DNA from: Escallonia rubra
Lineage: Eukaryota > Streptophyta > Magnoliopsida > Escalloniales > Escalloniaceae
Length of the DNA: 64,000 nucleotides
Reading direction: 5' to 3'
Assembly: GCA_033065855.1 (NCBI GenBank)
Contig: JAVXUO010001091.1
Location: 1-64,000 of the forward strand
This document shows positions 1-10,329 of this stretch, piece after piece; positions within the stretch are counted from its first letter, which is position 1; the number at the start of each line of letters is the position of its first letter. Below the pieces are notes generated by a model that did no database searches, was not told where the DNA came from, and saw only the letters and a list, made by a program, of their open reading frames with translations. The position numbers and the translations under genes were made by a program.

Positions 1-258
1 TACCACCGAGTTTTTAATAATAAGTTATAATAAAGAATCATGATACATGTGTGTGACTTTAATAAGTAGAGGTAAAAGCGAAAAAGAACACCAAAACAAA
101 CATGATGACGTGTCATTTATGTTTTCTTTATATTTGAGTGTTTATTTTATTTTTGAAGTGTTAATCATCAAAATTAAGTCCTACTATGTTGATACATTGA
201 TTACGTAAAGTTTTAGAATGCGTAGAATTGATTTTTTACTCTTTTTAGTCACGTAAAT
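1..258 (+). repeat. Copy of the ~283-bp tandem repeat, interrupted by CACTA-1
   Basis: This is one copy of a repeat that recurs at about 10600-10844, 14400-15904, 22849-23653, 27036-27788 and 38719-38795. Landmarks in order are a tract ending TTAATAATAAGTTATAATAA, then GATGACGTGT, then TTGATACATTGATTA, then a run before ACTCTT. The copy breaks at 258 and its continuation resumes at 10600, exactly where CACTA-1 ends. It has no coding capacity. Confidence 0.85.
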
Positions 259-640
259 CACTGCAAGAAAACAGACTTTTAGCGACGGGTAAATCCGTCG
301 CTGAAGAATTAGCGACGGATTCACCGTCGCTAAAAATCCCTCGTATAAAAGCCCGTCACTAATAGTTTAGCGACGGAATTTTTAAATCCGTCGCTAAATA
401 TGTGATTTTTACCGACGGATTTATTTTTCATTAGCGACGGAATGTCCGTCGCTAATTATATTTTTAAAATTTTAATTTATTTTCTTTTTCGTCCAATTAG
501 CGACGGATTAAATATTTAGCGACGGAATATTCCGTCGCCCAATAAGCTATTTAGCGACGGAATATTCCGTCGCTAAATATTTAATTGAAAGGAATATTTT
601 AGCGACGGAATAAATCCGTCGCCAAAAGTCAATATTTTTT
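259..640. repeat. CACTA-1 left subterminal repeats
   Basis: Repeated units of the type TTAGCGACGGAAT and its reverse complement ATTCCGTCGCTAA occur about every 30-60 bp, often as adjacent inverted pairs that could form short hairpins. In En/Spm-type elements such subterminal motifs bind the accessory transposition protein. The same motif family fills the right end of CACTA-2 (26660-27020). Confidence 0.9.
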
Positions 641-881
641 TAAATTTTTTTTTTATTTTTCAATTACCTAAACCTGTACAGAAATACAATTCTCAACAAC
701 AACGCGCAATAAGCGAAATACAGAAAAAATATATATAATCAATTAGAAAAAATATTTATTATAAAAGAAACTAATACATGTACAAGCCGGGAACCGGATA
801 GCCGGTTAGGAGAGGGGAGAAGAGTACAACCCGGGCGCGGGGGGGGGGGGGAAGCTAGGAACGGGCACGGGAAGGGGCTCA
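641..881. other. CACTA-1, non-coding 3' flank of the accessory gene
   Basis: AT-rich sequence to about 770, then a GC-rich stretch with a G run near 840-851. It is homologous, in reverse orientation, to 26390-26650 of CACTA-2. No separate gene is seen here. Confidence 0.6.
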
Positions 882-2490
882 TCAGGGGTTCCCGAGTCCC
901 GGATCTGGATCCTGCTGATCCGGGGCCGGGGCGGCTGGTCCAGCAGTGCCCTGCTCCCTCATCATCCGGCACACCACTGTAGCAATGCGCTCGATATCCT
1001 CCTCGCCAACTGAGGCCGAGGAGCCGGTGTCTGTGGAGGGGCAGCAGGGGGTGAGGACGCTCCTATCACGGCACGAGGAGTCGTGCTAGGCAGGCCGCGT
1101 ATGCGGCCTTTCGGCCGATTCACGACCTCCGGCGTATCCAGCCATCGCTTCAACCCCCCAGTACTCGCAGCCGTACTAGTGGACGCTGATGGCTGTCCGG
1201 ACTGCTGCTCGGACCCCCTTAGCTGTTCATACGAGGCCTGCAAAAATAGTGGTTTAACGATATGTTAGGGCATTAATTAACGAAACAGACATCGAGGATA
1301 GAAAGAAACAGATTAACTTAAATAAATTGACTCACATCGATCCGCCGGGCAATATCTGAAATATAGTCGCCCGCCTGGTGCGTCTCGTCCTTGTCCTTCT
1401 TCCGCACGTGCGTCTGAGTATAGGTCAGAGCTATGACCTCATCCTCCTCTAGATCCGGGTGCTCGACCGCGTTCATATGTCGGACGATGTCGTGTGGCAC
1501 CGACCCCCCCGTGTGCGTCGGATCTCTGTTCTGTCTGTTCTGAGCCCCGCTCTTACTCTTGGCGTCCCAACCTGGATCCGCAGCCCACCGATCTATCATC
1601 TCCCCCCATACACGGTGAGATATCCAATGTGGGGGATATTTCGTCATGTCCGTCATCGGGGCACCCGCGGGCAGCGCCTCTTCGCCCGGTCCCGTGCATC
1701 GTGGAGCCATCGGCGGTAATTCTTGCCGATGTAGGCAAAGAAAGCCTGCTGCCCCAGTCCCTGCTGCTCAGGCGTATCAAACGTGAACCCCTCCTGTAAT
1801 GCATTCAATAACACAAATTAACAACATAAAACAAACTGTAATTTAACATTTACTAACGCTGAAAAAAATACTTCACCGTACCAGCCACTCCTCCCATAGG
1901 GCCTCCCTCGCAGCGGCATCCCATTCCTTCCAGTACAGGCGTGGCTCGAAGAATCGGCCCTTCACAAGAACGCCGATCTTCGTCCTCGCCATATTCTCCA
2001 GGATCCTGCCAAAGAAGTAATTAAATTAATTAATACAGTTCAAATATAAATTAACACCCAAAATTTTTAAACATAAGGCATGAGGTGATATTTTTAGTAC
2101 TTACAGGCCCTCCTGCGTGAGCGTAACTCTCTGTTTACGCTGGGGGTCGATGCGTACCCCGCGTGTCGGACCACGGCCTCGTCGAGATCCTACAAAACAC
2201 AGACATTAATACAGTTCAAATATAAGGCTAGCGAAAATGTAGGAAACACCGTTATCAACTATACCTGAGGTAGAACCCACGGAAGATGGAGACGGCTGGG
2301 GCGACGGCGATGGCTGGGGCGACAGCGATGGCTGGGGCGACGGTGACGGCGACAGCTGGGGCTGGGCCCCCGATGGCTGTCCGCGATCACTCTGTGCCCC
2401 GTCATCAGTAGGCAATGACGAGGTGGGACTAACCGGGGAGGAAGCAGCTCGGCGTCCAGCCCGGCCACGAATAGCCCGTATCCTATCCAT
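882..2490 (-). pseudogene. CACTA accessory protein, Transposase_24 (Ptta/En/Spm) type, frameshifted
   Basis: Minus-strand exons can be followed from a basic and Pro/Ser-rich start (MDRIRAIRGRAGRRA near 2490, then PSPQPSPS repeats) through a short exon near 2109-2189 (basic, RGVRIDPQRKQRV) and one near 1880-2003 (KGRFFEPRLYWKEWDAAARE). The best conserved part follows at 1318-1804 (YIGKNYRRWLHDARDRAK, then DRWAADPGWDAKSKSGAQN and PDLEEDEVIALTYTQTHVR). The last exon, about 882-1243, contains RWLDTPEVVNRPKGRIRGL. This pattern matches the plant Transposase_24 family, which lies beside TNP2 in CACTA elements. Two breaks are visible: a frame change near 1670-1690, and a 1-nt loss near 1010 relative to CACTA-2. 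After the second break the conserved tail (ERIATVVCRMMREQGTAG) continues in another frame and ends at a stop at 882-884. Splice sites are my reading, not proven. Confidence 0.75.
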
Positions 2491-2668
2491 ATCTGACTTC
2501 ATATAGATTATATACAAAGACATTAACACGTGAAAAACAATAATTTAGGCATAAATCATCATCGGCACTATATATATATATATATGAACGGATGTGCAAA
2601 AACACATCAATAAACACCAAGTTCTAAAATGTTACTACATTTTTCCCGTGATGTTACAACATTACAAG

Positions 2669-5600
2669 TCAATCATTTTCAGTTTGCGAATCATCTTCAT
2701 CACTATCCTCGTCGCCCTCTTCTTCGTGGGACTCGTCGTCCTCTTCATCTTCTAATTCATCCTCTTCATCAGTAGACTCGGTCACATCATCTCCAACACT
2801 TTCAACATCTTCCGCGTCATCATCTACGACTTCTTCTCCCACAAGAAGTGTTGTTGGAAGAGGAAGATCGTCCTCCTCGTTGTTGACCTCAACAGGGAAC
2901 AAGACACGTGGTTGGTCGGCTTGAAAGGAGTCTAGCTCACTGTCATATGTCACGGGCAATTTCTTGGACTTGATAGTTGTATACCAATGAGATTTGGGAT
3001 TGGCGACGTCCTCCGCGTAAAAGACTTGTACAGCTTGACTAGCAAACACAAAGGGCTCGTCTGATGCAAGTCTTGACTTGACATTGACATCTACAATCCC
3101 TTGAGAGCTAACACGGATTCCTCTGCTGCATGTGACATCGAACCACGTACACTTGAACATTACCAGGCGGTTTTGGGAACCCAGATATGTTAGCTCAACA
3201 ATCTCATCTAGCTCTCCGTAAAAATCCATGCAATTCTCGGCATAACAGTCGCCGTTGACCAAGACTCCACTGTTTTGGGTTTGTTTTGTTCGGTCATCAT
3301 CTTTTACGTTAAACCTAAACCCGTTGATGATATAGCCTCCGTAACAGGATGTTTGTTTGTTAGGGCCTTCGGCTAGTAATTTCAAGCAGGAGGCCACTGG
3401 TCTATCCATTGACTGAACCTATTGTAGATGACGGTAAAAATTAAGGATAAATCAGTATACTAATTGGCCACAGAACTGTATATAACACATAATATAATTT
3501 CGTTAAATAATCTTACACGGATTTTGAACCACTGTACAAATTGTGATTTCCGGTGAGATTCAAGTCCAGCGGGATCAGTGATTAAAGATTCCGCATCGAA
3601 CTCACTGCAAACCAATATGCATCTAACTCGCTTAACACACTTTCAATTATGTACAGCAATGTAAGTGAATTAAGACTTTAACTTACTCAACGAATGCCGA
3701 AACTTCATCGCAATTTAGAAGGGCATATATTGTTGCAGCACTGTACTCTTCATCTGTTAGCCATCGAGTATACGTTCGGCCGAACGGACTACCTGACTGC
3801 TTGAATATTGACAATTGCCCTTCCAAATTTGTGCTTGCTCCGGGATCATTTCGGCCTAGTTGATTTAACCTTGTACCAACATCCGAACCGAAATATTGAC
3901 TACAAAAGTTTACAAGTTCTTCCATTACGTAAGCCTCCGCAATTGAGCCCTCAACCCGAGCCTTATTACGGACTTTTTTCTTTAAATGGAACATGAACCT
4001 AGAAGTTTAGGGAATCGAGTTAGGTGGAATATCAATGATAACAGATGTCGCATTAAGTGTAAACGAACAACTGTAACAATTTAAGGATTACCTCTCGAAG
4101 GGATACATCCACCGATATTGCACGGGTCCACCCATTTTAGCTTCATATGCCAAGTGAACAGGCAGATGCTCCATTGAATCAAAGAACGAAGGTGGGAAGA
4201 TTTTCTCCAGCTTGCAAATCGTCACCACAATGTTCTTCTCAAGCACTTCCATGTTACTCACCCGGATCGTAGAAGAGCATATATCTCGAAAGAAATGAGA
4301 TAATTCAGTCAAAGTCTCGCAAACAACCCGTGGCAACAGTCCCCGGAAGGCAATAGGAATGAATCTCTCCATGAATACGTGGCAGTCGTGACTCTTCATC
4401 CCTTGGAACTTGCATTCCGAAACATTGCAACAACGAGATATGTTGGACGCAAACCCATCCGGAAGCTTCAAATTCTTAACCCACTGACAGACCTTCTCCA
4501 CTTGTTTCTTGTCTAGACAGTAAGGTGCTTTCGGAAGTATGGTCCTCCCACTGACTGTCCGAGGATGCAATTCACGGCGTACACCCAACTGTTGTAGATC
4601 CCTTCTCGCTTTAAGGTGATCTTTCGATTTGCCCTTGAAATTCATCACTGTGTTGAACACATTATCAAAAACGTTCTTCTCAATATGCATCACATCCATG
4701 TTGTTTCGGATAACGAGCGTCCTCCAGTAGGCTAACTCCCAGAAGATACAAAATTTTCTCCAGTTGTGCTCTTTCCCGAACCCTGCAATCTTCTGATCCG
4801 GCACACCCTTACCGTGTGGTATGTCAGTATCAAGTGCCTCCAGGTGTGAGAGTACTTCTTCACCAGATGGGTAGTCCAGCGTGACAACCTCACGCTCGAT
4901 TGTCCCGTCAAATTTATCCTTCTGCCTACGAAACTGATGGCCCGGTGGCAAAAGCTTACGGTGACATCCGAACCACGAGGCCTTTCCGCCGTGCTTTAAC
5001 GTATGACCGGGGTTCACGCCCATACAAGCAGGGCATGCTAGCTTCCCATGTGTGCTCCAGCCACACGTCATTCCCAATGCGGGGAAATCATGTATAGTCC
5101 ACATCAAAGCAGCCCTCATCTGAAAATTTTGTTTAAGGGATGCATCATATGTTTCGACTCCATGATTCCATAATTGTTTTAACTCATCAATCAACGGCCT
5201 TAAATACACATCTATGTCCTTACCGGGACTCTTCGGCCCCGGAATAAGCAACGACAAGAACATATACGGCTTCTTCATGCACATGCCTGGTGGAAGGTTG
5301 TAAGGGACAATAATAACAGGCCAACAGGAGTAAGGCGTGGTAGACTGACCGAAAGGGTTGAACCCATCGGTTGCCAGACCAAGTCTAACATTCCGAACTT
5401 CCTGAGCAAAAACTGGATGCCTGCGGTCAAACTCCTTCCACGCCTCTCCATCAGCTGGGTGTGTCAGCACATCGGCATCGTTGCTGCGAGTCTCACGGTG
5501 AGCCCTCATATGTTCAGCCGTACTGGAGGAGTAGTACATTCTCTGAAGCCGTGGTGTGACCGGGAAATATCGCAATATCTTCCATGCAATGTTTTTCTTC

Positions 5601-6325
5601 TTCCCTTTGTCCGGTTTGTACCTCGAATGATCACACACTGGACATAATGACAAATCCTTATTCTCTTTCCAGAATAATACACAATCGTTATTGCACGCAT
5701 CTATCCGGTCGTAGCTCAACCCAAGTTTCCTCATCATCTTCTTCGCGTCATAGTACGACGGCGGTAGCTTTTCACTTTCGGGCAGTATTTCTTTGATGAA
5801 GGTAACAAACTCGTTAAAACCTTTCTCGCTCAGCCCGTGGTCTGATTTCAACTGTAATAACCTACTAACCGCAGACAGCCGTGTGTGTTTCGGAGCTCCA
5901 TCCCACAGCGGCTCTTCCGCAGCTCTCAACAACTCATAAAACTGATGAGCCCCCTCGTTCGGCGGTTGTGGCCTGTCGTTACCCCAGTCAACATTAGCAT
6001 GCCCAACATCCATAATCATATCTCGAAAATCATATCGTGCCTCCTCCCTAACTTCAGTTTGACTAGCCAGGTTGGACGACAATACTATCGTTTCCCCGTG
6101 CTGCGTCCACCTTGTGTATCCACCCATAAAACCGTACCGACGAAGATGCCATTTTACTTCAATTCTTTTTCTCCAGTGCAACAACTCACATCTACCGCAC
6201 GGGCACCTTATCTTATCAAGGTCAACATGTGCAGGATGCGCATAAGCGAAGTCGAGAAATTCGTCAACGCGACACTCAAAATCTTCAGCATTCTTCCTTT
6301 TCATCCAACTTCGATCGACTGACAT
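2669..6325 (-). CDS. CACTA transposase, TNP2/TnpD-like, four exons
   Basis: The best intact gene in the window. Exons 6325-4092, 3998-3687, 3604-3517 and 3418-2669 join in frame with GT-AG borders and give about 1127 residues without a stop. Order: a Transpos_assoc domain at about residues 5-80 (DRSWMKRKN; Cys/His set CPCGRCELLHW); a long Transposase_21 (TNP2) catalytic region at about 190-620 with hallmark stretches FNPFGQ, IPGPKSPGKDIDVYL, IHDFPALGMTCGWSTHGKLA and MDVMHIEKNVFDNVFN; a DUF4218 region across the exon 1/2 border (HLPVHLAYEAKMGGPVQYRW, then GSIAEAYVMEEL); and a DUF4216 region in exon 4 (VMFKCTWFDV). The last ~60 residues are extremely acidic (Asp/Glu/Ser). In CACTA elements this protein cuts and joins the ends in the nucleus, helped by the accessory protein encoded downstream. 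Length and domain order match the family. The start was chosen at the Met before the DRSWM motif. Whether it is expressed cannot be seen. Confidence 0.93.
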
Positions 6326-6466
6326 GACGACTGAATTATCGTACTGTATACCACCTTCAATAATGACCAGTGATTAAGCATTGCCGATGTAAATATCAAT
6401 GCATGAATGTTACAACACGTCTACATATTTCCCCTCCACTCTTGAACAGGTAGTGGTCCTATCCCA

Positions 6467-6745
6467 TTCAGAAAAGCACATGTTTATAAAACAGTGAATA
6501 ACTCATGCTTAGTCCGATGTCTGTGGAAAATTCGGCAGCACCTCCCCGCATTTCTCCAAGTACACCACATCGATTAGGTGTTCTAACATTCATCTAACCT
6601 TGCTCAGGAAGGTTTGACGGATGTTAGAACACCAGATCTGTATGCACCCGGAGAAACACACGAGAACGTGTACCAAATATCCACGACATAGAACATAAAG
6701 CATGAGTCAAAATATTGTTTTATAAACAATTAGCTTTTCCAAACT
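6467..6745. repeat. Long imperfect foldback (about 120-130-bp arms) upstream of the transposase
   Basis: The left arm (about 6467-6601) and right arm (about 6609-6745) are reverse complements with mismatches. TGTTTATAAAACA pairs with TGTTTTATAAACA, ACTCATGCTT with AAGCATGAGT, TTTCTCC with GGAGAAA, and GGTGTTCTAACAT with ATGTTAGAACACC. The central loop is about 7 nt (GCTCAGG). It lies 142-420 bp upstream of the transposase start codon, in the 5' region of that gene. It could be an old foldback MITE or a hairpin-forming transcript segment. Confidence 0.8.
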
Positions 6746-6770
6746 GTCCAAACTGGACATCCAAAGGCTC

Positions 6771-7059
6771 ATTACAAGGCATTACTTTGTAATGAGTACC
6801 TTTGAACGGGAACTAAGGGTTTTTATGCATGCATGTGTTCAGAAATTGATAAGATATGCAAGAATCTTTCCGAAATATCAAAACTGCAGAATGATCGTTG
6901 CATATGTTATCAATTCCACATTAAATAGAACTCGTTGGCAACGAGTTGAACCATCTCGTTGCCAATGGACTTCTCAAAACAACAATTAATATAAAGAAGG
7001 CAGGGTTTGTAAAGAGCGAGTAATTGAACCATCTCTGGGCAACATGGAGTAATTATGGG
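6771..7059. other. CACTA-1 5' region with small palindromes
   Basis: No gene. A short inverted repeat (ATTACAA and TTGTAAT) lies at 6771-6793. A near-palindrome AACTCGTTGGCAACGAGTT begins about 6929 and is followed by a third CTCGTTGCCAA copy. Confidence 0.5.
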
Positions 7060-8330
7060 ATCTACAAGGACTAATTAGGGCTAACTGGGTTATTAGGGAA
7101 CAAGACACGATTATTAATTATAGCTGATTAGAGTTGATTAGGACTAGTCAGGGTTATTTAGTCCTAATTAGGGTTTAACAATTGCCGAGTAGTGATGATT
7201 AGTCCTAATTAGGGCTAATTGGGCTTAATTGGGTTATGTTAGGGCTAATTAATGTTAATGAGGGATAGTTTCGGATGATTATAGCTGACTAGGGTTGATT
7301 AGGACTAATTAGAGTTATGTAGTCTTAATTAGGGCTTAATTGTGCCGAGTAGTGATGATTAGTCCTAATTAGGGCTAATTAATGTTAATGCGGGCTCGTT
7401 TCGGATAATTATAGCTAATTAGGGTTGATTATGACTAATTAGGGTTTAATTGTGCCGAGTAGTGATGATTAGTCCTAATTAGGGCTAATTAGGCTTAATT
7501 GGGTTATGTTAGGGCTAATTAATGTTAATGAGGGATAGTTTCGGATGATTATAGCTGACTAGGGTTGATTAGGACTAATTAGAGTTATGTAGTCCTAATT
7601 AGGGTTTAATTGTGCCGAATAGTGATGATTAGTCCTAATTAGGGCTAATTAGGCTTAATTGGGTTATGTTAGGGCTAATTAATGTTAATGAGGGATAGTT
7701 TCGGATGATTATAGCTGACTAGGGTTGATTAGGACTAATTAGAGTTATGTAGTCCTAATTAGGGTTTAATTGTGCCGAATAGTGATGATTAGTCCTAATT
7801 AGGGCTAATTAGGCTTAATTGGGTTATGTTAGGGCTAATTAATGTTAATGAGGGCTAGTTTCGGATAATTATAGCTAATTAGGGTTGATTATGACTAATT
7901 AGGGTTTAATTGTGCCGAGTAGTGATGATTAGTCCTAATTAGGGCTAATTAGGCTTAATTGGGTTATGTTAGAGCTAATTAATGTTAGTGAGGGCTAGTT
8001 TCGAATAATTATAGCTAATTAGGGTTGATTAGGACTAATTAGGGTTATTTAGTCCTAATTAGGGTTTTGATGGTGCCGAGTAGTGTTGATTAGTCCTAAC
8101 TAGCGCTAATTAGGCGTAATTGGGTTATGTTAGTGCAAATTATGACTAATTAGGCTAACTACAATCAATATGCGCATAATTGGGTTCATTTGGGCTAATT
8201 TGAGGTAATTACAGCTAATTTGAATTTTATCAGGTTCTTAGGGTTAATTAAAACTAATTAGGCTCGTTAGAGCTAATTAGGGTTAATTGATTTACTAACA
8301 TATTGTTAATCAGGACTAATTAGGGCTAAT
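7060..8330. repeat. ~160-bp satellite built of TAATTAGGG-like subrepeats, inside CACTA-1
   Basis: The landmark GCCGAGTAGTGATGATTAG or a close variant recurs at about 7184, 7344, 7454, 7614, 7774, 7914 and 8074. Spacings are 160, 110, 160, 160, 140 and 160 bp. Each unit is made of shorter TAATTAGGGCTAATTAGG-like elements, so the array is hierarchical, with internal deletions in two units. Flanks to 7060 and 8330 hold only the degenerate short motif. No coding signal. Confidence 0.9.
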
Positions 8331-8454
8331 TATAGCCAGCGCTGGAGCCACGATTAGATTCCAGGGGGTGCATGCTAAAAATGTCGCATTAACCTAACTA
8401 ACCTAAATTTAATGCACATTCAACAACCTCAATTCCGACACCTCATATAGGGTG

Positions 8455-8610
8455 TCGATATGGTGTCCGATACGTTTCTGACACCTCCGGACACGTGTCA
8501 GACACATACCGACACGTGTCTGACACATACCGACACGTGTCCGACGCCTTTGGACACGTGTCCGACGCCTCCGGACACGTGTCCGATGCCCAGCGACACG
8601 CACCTCCGGA
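8455..8610. repeat. 21-bp tandem array centred on GACACGTGTC (G-box core)
   Basis: Five perfect CACGTG cores begin at 8492, 8513, 8534, 8555 and 8576, exactly 21 bp apart. Decayed cores sit in the same register at 8471 and 8597. Each core lies in the 10-bp palindrome GACACGTGTC or a close variant, separated by ACATACC or CGACGCC-like spacers. CACGTG is the G-box bound by plant bZIP and bHLH factors. The array lies about 2.2 kb upstream of the transposase start. Confidence 0.9.
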
Positions 8611-8695
8611 CACATCGGCATACGTTAATTTGTTTTCTAAATGTCGGACACCGTCGATCAGACGTGGTGTCCGTGTCTGCGCTAACTAACAGGTA

Positions 8696-9059
8696 TCTCA
8701 ATCCAATTGGGTCCCATTCTCCGTCAACAATCTCAATTCTCAATTCTCAAATGCTCAATGCAATAAAAATTAACAAAAATCACACATTCAATCCAATTGG
8801 GTCCCATCCTCCGTCAATAATCTCAATATCTCAAATGCTCAATGCACAATTAACAATCTAAAATCATCAATTAACAACCTAAAATCATCAATTCATAATC
8901 GCAATTACTTCAAATGCACAGCTAATAACCTAAAATCACCGATCAATAATCACAATTATAAAACGCACAATTAACAACCTAAAATTATCAAACAAATGAG
9001 CAATGTTCAAATTTTTTAAAAACTGTTCAAAATTCACATATCCGATGCGCTTGAATTAT
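8696..9059. repeat. Short direct repeats in the CACTA-1 right half
   Basis: The segment beginning ATCCAATTGGGTCCCAT (about 8702) recurs about 90 bp downstream. It is followed by several copies of AACAACCTAAAATCATCAA-like sequence to about 8980. No gene. Confidence 0.65.
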
Positions 9060-9414
9060 TTCAATTTAGGGTTCGATCGTATTAGGGCATTCAATTTAGG
9101 GTTCAATTAGTTTCATTTAGGGTTCGATTCGATTAGGGCATTCAATTTAGGGTCAATTACTTCAATTTAGGTACAATTAGGGGGTTCTATTGATTCAATT
9201 TAGGGTTCGGTTGATTTGAGGCATTAAATTTAGGATTCAATTAGTTCAATTTAGGGTTCAATTAGGGGGTTCTATTGATTCAATTTAGGGTTCGGTTGAT
9301 TTGAGGCATTCAATTTAGGGTTCAATTAGTTCAATTTAGGGTTCGGTTGGATTAGGGGGTTCAATTAGGGTTCGGTTAGATTGGGGCAATCAATTTAGGG
9401 CTCAATTATGACTA
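9060..9414. repeat. Degenerate CAATTTAGGGTTC repeats
   Basis: Many copies of CAATTTAGGGTTCAATTAG and variants with GGTTCGGTT. The reverse complement of the same family is in CACTA-2 at about 25065-25260, confirming the two elements are inverted relatives. It grades directly into the telomere-type array that follows. Confidence 0.85.
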
Positions 9415-9578
9415 ATTAGGGTTCGGTTTAGGGTTTAGGGTTTAGGGTTCGGTTTAGGGTTTAGGGTTTAGGGTTTAGGGTTTAGGGTTTAGGGTTCGGT
9501 TTAGGGTTTAGGGTTTAGGGTTTAGGGTTTAGGGTTTAGGGTTTAGGGTTTAGGGTTTAGGGTTTAGGGTTTAGGGTT
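9415..9578 (+). repeat. Telomere-type (TTTAGGG)n block inside CACTA-1
   Basis: About 22 consecutive heptamers TTTAGGG with the G-rich strand on plus, interrupted by at least three GGTTCGG variants near 9420, 9447 and 9494. The right part, from about 9500, is uninterrupted. It is internal to a transposon with intact ends, so it is interstitial and not a chromosome end. Confidence 0.95.
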
Positions 9579-9959
9579 AAGACCACATTTTCTTTAACAT
9601 CTACCAATTTATCATGGGAAAATTCGTAACTTCTAACTTTTGAACACCTTCTAAGGGGCCATGAAGCTAATTTATGTGTTGGTGTTATCGTATTCCCCAA
9701 GCCTTTTTTTAAAACCAAAAGGTGAATCCTCCTCCAAGAGTCGATCAACCCCGCCAAGCCAAGCATACGAGTTACGAGAATCTACAAACCCTTCTCATTA
9801 TATACTGCATTTACCGGGTAACATAATATCAAACCATATGATTACCAAAAAAAAAATCAAAACCATACGAGTTACGAGAATCTACAAACGGTAAAGAGAT
9901 GATTCTGAATATCTAAAAGCCGATCGTGAATATCTAAACTTACAGAAACTTGGGCTGAT
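9579..9959. other. CACTA-1, non-repetitive stretch
   Basis: No gene is supported. A 20-bp direct repeat including CATACGAGTTACGAGAATCT occurs near 9767 and 9865. Confidence 0.5.
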
Positions 9960-10170
9960 TTGAAGATGGGCGGCGCGGTTGTCGTGGCGGCGCAGCAGTG
10001 GTGGTGGCGCAGTGATGGTGGCGCAGTGGTGGTGGCGTCGCAGCAGTGGTGGTGGCGCAGTGGTGGTGGTGGCGTCGCAGCAGTGGTGGTGGCGTCGCAG
10101 CAGTGGTGGTGGCGTCGCAGCAGTGGTGGTGGCGCAGTGGTGGTGGCGTCGCAGCAGCGGTCCTTCGGTT
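9960..10170 (+). repeat. GC-rich GCAGTGGTGGTGGCG minisatellite
   Basis: Tandem units of GTCGCAGCAGTGGTGGTGGC, 18-24 bp long. Several frames stay open across the array and give Trp/Gly/Ala-rich strings only because the repeat lacks stops. A GA microsatellite follows at 10269-10294. I treat it as non-coding sequence near the right end. Confidence 0.8.
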
Positions 10171-10329
10171 TTGAAGATGGGCGGCAGTGGCGGCGTCGGA
10201 GGCGGTGGCAGGATATATTCCGTCGGGGGCTAGGTTGCCGGGGATGGCGACGGAGGATAAATCGCCGGTGAGAGAGAGAGAGAGAGAGAGAGCAACGGGA
10301 GAAAGAAAAGAAGAAGGGGATCTGATCTA

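Noticed and set aside
1083-1799. Plus-strand open frames at the left of CACTA-1
   Set aside because: They are opposite-strand readings of the Transposase_24-type exons.
7060-8330. CRISPR-like array
   Set aside because: The units are contiguous degenerate satellite monomers without unique spacers, and the DNA is plant nuclear.
9415-9578. TTTAGGG array as a chromosome end
   Set aside because: It is bordered on both sides by CACTA-1 sequence with matching termini and TSD, so it is interstitial.
9960-10271. Open frames rich in Trp/Gly/Ala
   Set aside because: Several frames of the same GC-rich minisatellite are open at once; this is a property of the repeat, not of a protein.
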